64,000 bases of DNA. It comes from Hoylesella loescheii. GTDB lineage: Bacteria > Bacteroidota > Bacteroidia > Bacteroidales > Bacteroidaceae. A program made the position numbers and the translations under genes. The stretch is from NCBI GenBank assembly GCA_021531755.1, contig JADYUK010000007.1:1-64000 (forward strand), read 5' to 3'. The notes beneath the pieces were generated by a model that was given only the letters and a program-made list of their open reading frames with translations, searched no databases and was not told where the DNA came from. Each line of letters opens with the position of its first letter. Position 1 is the stretch's first letter. Positions 62,549 through 64,000 of the stretch are shown piece after piece.

Positions 62549-63196
62549 ATGGACATCACGGTACTTTTCAAGCTCACTTACGGCCTATATGTCGTGGGAG
62601 CAATGGACGGTGAGCGCCCTGTGGGATGTGTCATAAACACCTGCTTCCAGGTGACAAGCCAGAACCCTATCCTCGCCATATCGCTCAATAAGAACAACTA
62701 TACGCTGCAGGCCATACAGCGCTCAAAGCGTTTCTCGCTATCCATCATTGCAGAGGAGACAGACCCTACTGTCATCGGGACATTCGGATTCTGCTCAAGC
62801 TGCGACAATGACAAGTATGCAGAGTATGGCGTGGAGATGGCTGAAGGGGCGCCTATCGTGAAAGGCCTGTTCGCCGGACGCCTCATCCTCGACGCACTGA
62901 ACTTTGTCGACAACGAGACGCATATCGTCGTCATGGCGAGACTCGTGGACACGATTAAGGGCGAGGGGACACCTATGACATACGAGTATTACCACCGTGT
63001 CGTGAAAGGCAGGGCTCCAAAGAATGCCCCGACATACGTCCCTGACGAGAAGGAGAAAGAGGAGCCAAAGGCTAAGGAAACGAGAAAATACAAGTGTGAG
63101 ATTTGCGGTTACGTGGCTGAGGTTGAGGGCGAGATGCCCGAGGACTATCACTGCCCGCTCTGCAAGGCTCCCAAAGAGCGTTTCTCTGAGGTCTGA
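62549..63196 (+). CDS. Flavin reductase fused to rubredoxin (HRB type)
   Basis: 215 residues. Residues about 1-150 are a flavin-reductase-like FMN domain (LTYGLYVVGAMDGERPVGCV, NTCFQVTSQNPILAISLNKN, FGFCSSCDNDKY). A charged linker (EKEKEEPKAKETRK) leads to a rubredoxin domain with CEICGYVAEVEGEMPEDYHC and CPLCKAP, giving the two CxxC iron ligands. Such high-molecular-weight rubredoxins pass NAD(P)H electrons to rubrerythrin or flavodiiron proteins. The position behind rbr supports that pairing. Confidence 0.93.
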   Translation: MDITVLFKLTYGLYVVGAMDGERPVGCVINTCFQVTSQNPILAISLNKNNYTLQAIQRSKRFSLSIIAEETDPTVIGTFGFCSSCDNDKYAEYGVEMAEGAPIVKGLFAGRLILDALNFVDNETHIVVMARLVDTIKGEGTPMTYEYYHRVVKGRAPKNAPTYVPDEKEKEEPKAKETRKYKCEICGYVAEVEGEMPEDYHCPLCKAPKERFSEV

Positions 63197-63259
63197 CCAT
63201 AACAGCATGTGGCTCCCGTACGTGGCATGATGATATGCCACAACGAGAAACAAAATGAA

Positions 63260-63314
63260 GCCGGCAAGGCAATGCCATATACCATCAGCGTAATATGGGC
63301 ATAGCCTTGCCGGC
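63260..63314. terminator. Bidirectional terminator
   Basis: GCCGGCAAGGC and GCCTTGCCGGC form an 11-bp outer stem, with ATGCCATAT/ATATGGGCAT inside, between the convergent reductase gene and the 63532-64000 gene. Confidence 0.8.
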
Positions 63315-63531
63315 ATTATCGTATAACACATGGGGGAGGGATTCCCAGCCACGAGAGCCAGCAGGAAGTGACGGCCTCATGGTGAGATACAGGGACTTAT
63401 CATGAGCAATGTGCTGGTTCTTACTCCCAGAATGGGCTCGAAATAAGGCGGACCGCATATCCATTGCAGTCCGCCTGTATAGTGTCATCATGTTGCCCGC
63501 TCAGTATTCGGGGCTACATTGTGATTTGTGC
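63315..63531. other. Convergent spacer, nothing recognised
   Basis: No ORF of recognisable family; the terminator is at 63260. Confidence 0.35.
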
Positions 63532-64000
63532 TTATCTGATAACCTTCTTGCCGTTCTTAATGACAAGACCCTTGGCGTTGTCGCTGACACGCTGTCCGGC
63601 AACATTGTATGCTGGAGAGTCGACATTCTTGTCTACCTCTATGGCGTTGACAGATGCGGAGCCACCCTCAAATTTGAAACCATAGAAGCCAAGTTTTGAG
63701 CCTGTGCAATAAACAGCGTATTTCTTTCCTGAAGTCACATTGAATTTCGCAAGTCCTCCAGTAAGCTTATCTGCAAGCTTGCCACCATTTGCGAGCTCCA
63801 CAGCATTGCCTTCTGCGTCTGTGACTGTGAAATCAATATTGTTGCCGTCTACATCCTGTACATAGAACGCCTTGCCTGAATTGAGTACGAAACCAACAGT
63901 GATCGTGCCGTTGACTGAAGGCTCAAAAAAATAAACTGTGCCTTCTGTTAACTTACCATTCTTTCCGTTTCCCTCGCAATAAGCGGTAGAGCCTAATGCA
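63532..64000 (-). CDS. C-terminal part of a secreted protein (cut by right edge)
   Basis: Open on the minus strand to the window edge, 155 codons plus stop readable, no start inside. The text is beta-rich (EPSVNGTITVGFVLNSGKAF, YVQDVDGNNIDFTV, KYAVYCTGSKLGFYGFKFEG), like the beta module near the end of Prevotella secreted polysaccharide-degrading proteins. It finishes SPAYNVAGQRVSDNAKGLVI then KNGKKVIR, similar in layout to the tail of the EEP protein at 30018. The catalytic part, if any, is outside the window. Confidence 0.75.
   Translation of the reverse strand, partial: ALGSTAYCEGNGKNGKLTEGTVYFFEPSVNGTITVGFVLNSGKAFYVQDVDGNNIDFTVTDAEGNAVELANGGKLADKLTGGLAKFNVTSGKKYAVYCTGSKLGFYGFKFEGGSASVNAIEVDKNVDSPAYNVAGQRVSDNAKGLVIKNGKKVIR

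Overview
The window looks like a chromosomal segment from a Bacteroidales bacterium, most likely a Prevotellaceae member (rumen/gut Prevotella or Xylanibacter type). The grounds are: a complete PorP/K/L/M/N (GldK-N) type IX secretion operon, DUF3467, GLPGLI, DUF2807 and DUF4861 proteins, xylan and fucoside hydrolases (GH3, GH95), a FGGY xylulokinase, almost no Shine-Dalgarno sequences, and about 18 promoters of the Bacteroidetes form (TTTG, 19-20 bp, TAnnTTTG). G+C is roughly one half. The family assignment is inference from gene content; no 16S gene is present.

Layout. 1-1240 (minus): the 5' part of a group II intron whose reverse transcriptase runs off the left edge; it sits directly behind rpsJ inside the str/S10 ribosomal operon (rpsL-rpsG-fusA-rpsJ, 4849 to 1245). 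5.3-10.8 kb: a DUF3467 protein, a GDP-mannose pyrophosphorylase, a lipoprotein, and an ECF sigma factor followed by a membrane-anchored beta-barrel protein. 11-16.4 kb: tRNA-Leu(CAA), greA, a HIT protein, a rhamnose-mutarotase-like protein, Mrp and an RluA-type pseudouridine synthase. 17-29.4 kb: GH3 xylosidase, an MFS plus a POT (peptide) transporter, a DUF2007 protein, GH95, an HU-like protein and xylulokinase. 29.7-36.9 kb: a secreted endonuclease/phosphatase-fold protein, a GatC-like EIIC without PTS partners, a KduI isomerase with a signal peptide, and a degenerate-Nudix (NrtR/AraR-like) regulator. 38-41.7 kb: an ABC ATPase, DUF2807 lipoprotein, membrane protein and GntR regulator. 42-46.3 kb (minus): a TlpA-like thioredoxin, PriA and a SpoU methyltransferase. 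46.4-53.7 kb: the type IX secretion operon and a small beta-barrel protein. 53.8-60 kb: a DUF4861 protein, a frameshifted small secreted protein, and a GLPGLI/TonB-receptor pair. 60.2-64 kb: MetY, rubrerythrin, a flavin reductase-rubredoxin fusion, and the C-terminus of a secreted protein cut by the right edge.

How the parts fit. GH3, xylulokinase, GH95, KduI, EIIC, DUF4861 and the Nudix regulator point to plant polysaccharide use (xylan, pectin-type uronates). The type IX operon would export proteins carrying a C-terminal signal, and two proteins here (30018-32381 and 63532-64000) end in a similar possible sorting tail. Rubrerythrin and the reductase-rubredoxin fusion make a peroxide defence pair suited to an anaerobe.

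The most unusual signal is non-coding. Six intergenic tandem arrays all have a unit close to or exactly 22 bp. Four belong to one sequence family, share a conserved truncated last unit, and three of those lie beside copies of an inverted-repeat element with ACTGTCCGGTAAA-type ends. I do not recognise this as a named repeat class. Other points of interest are the group II intron in a ribosomal operon, a compact promoter-to-terminator transcript unit with no ORF at about 16.6 kb, and an A8 tract that puts a signal peptide out of frame.
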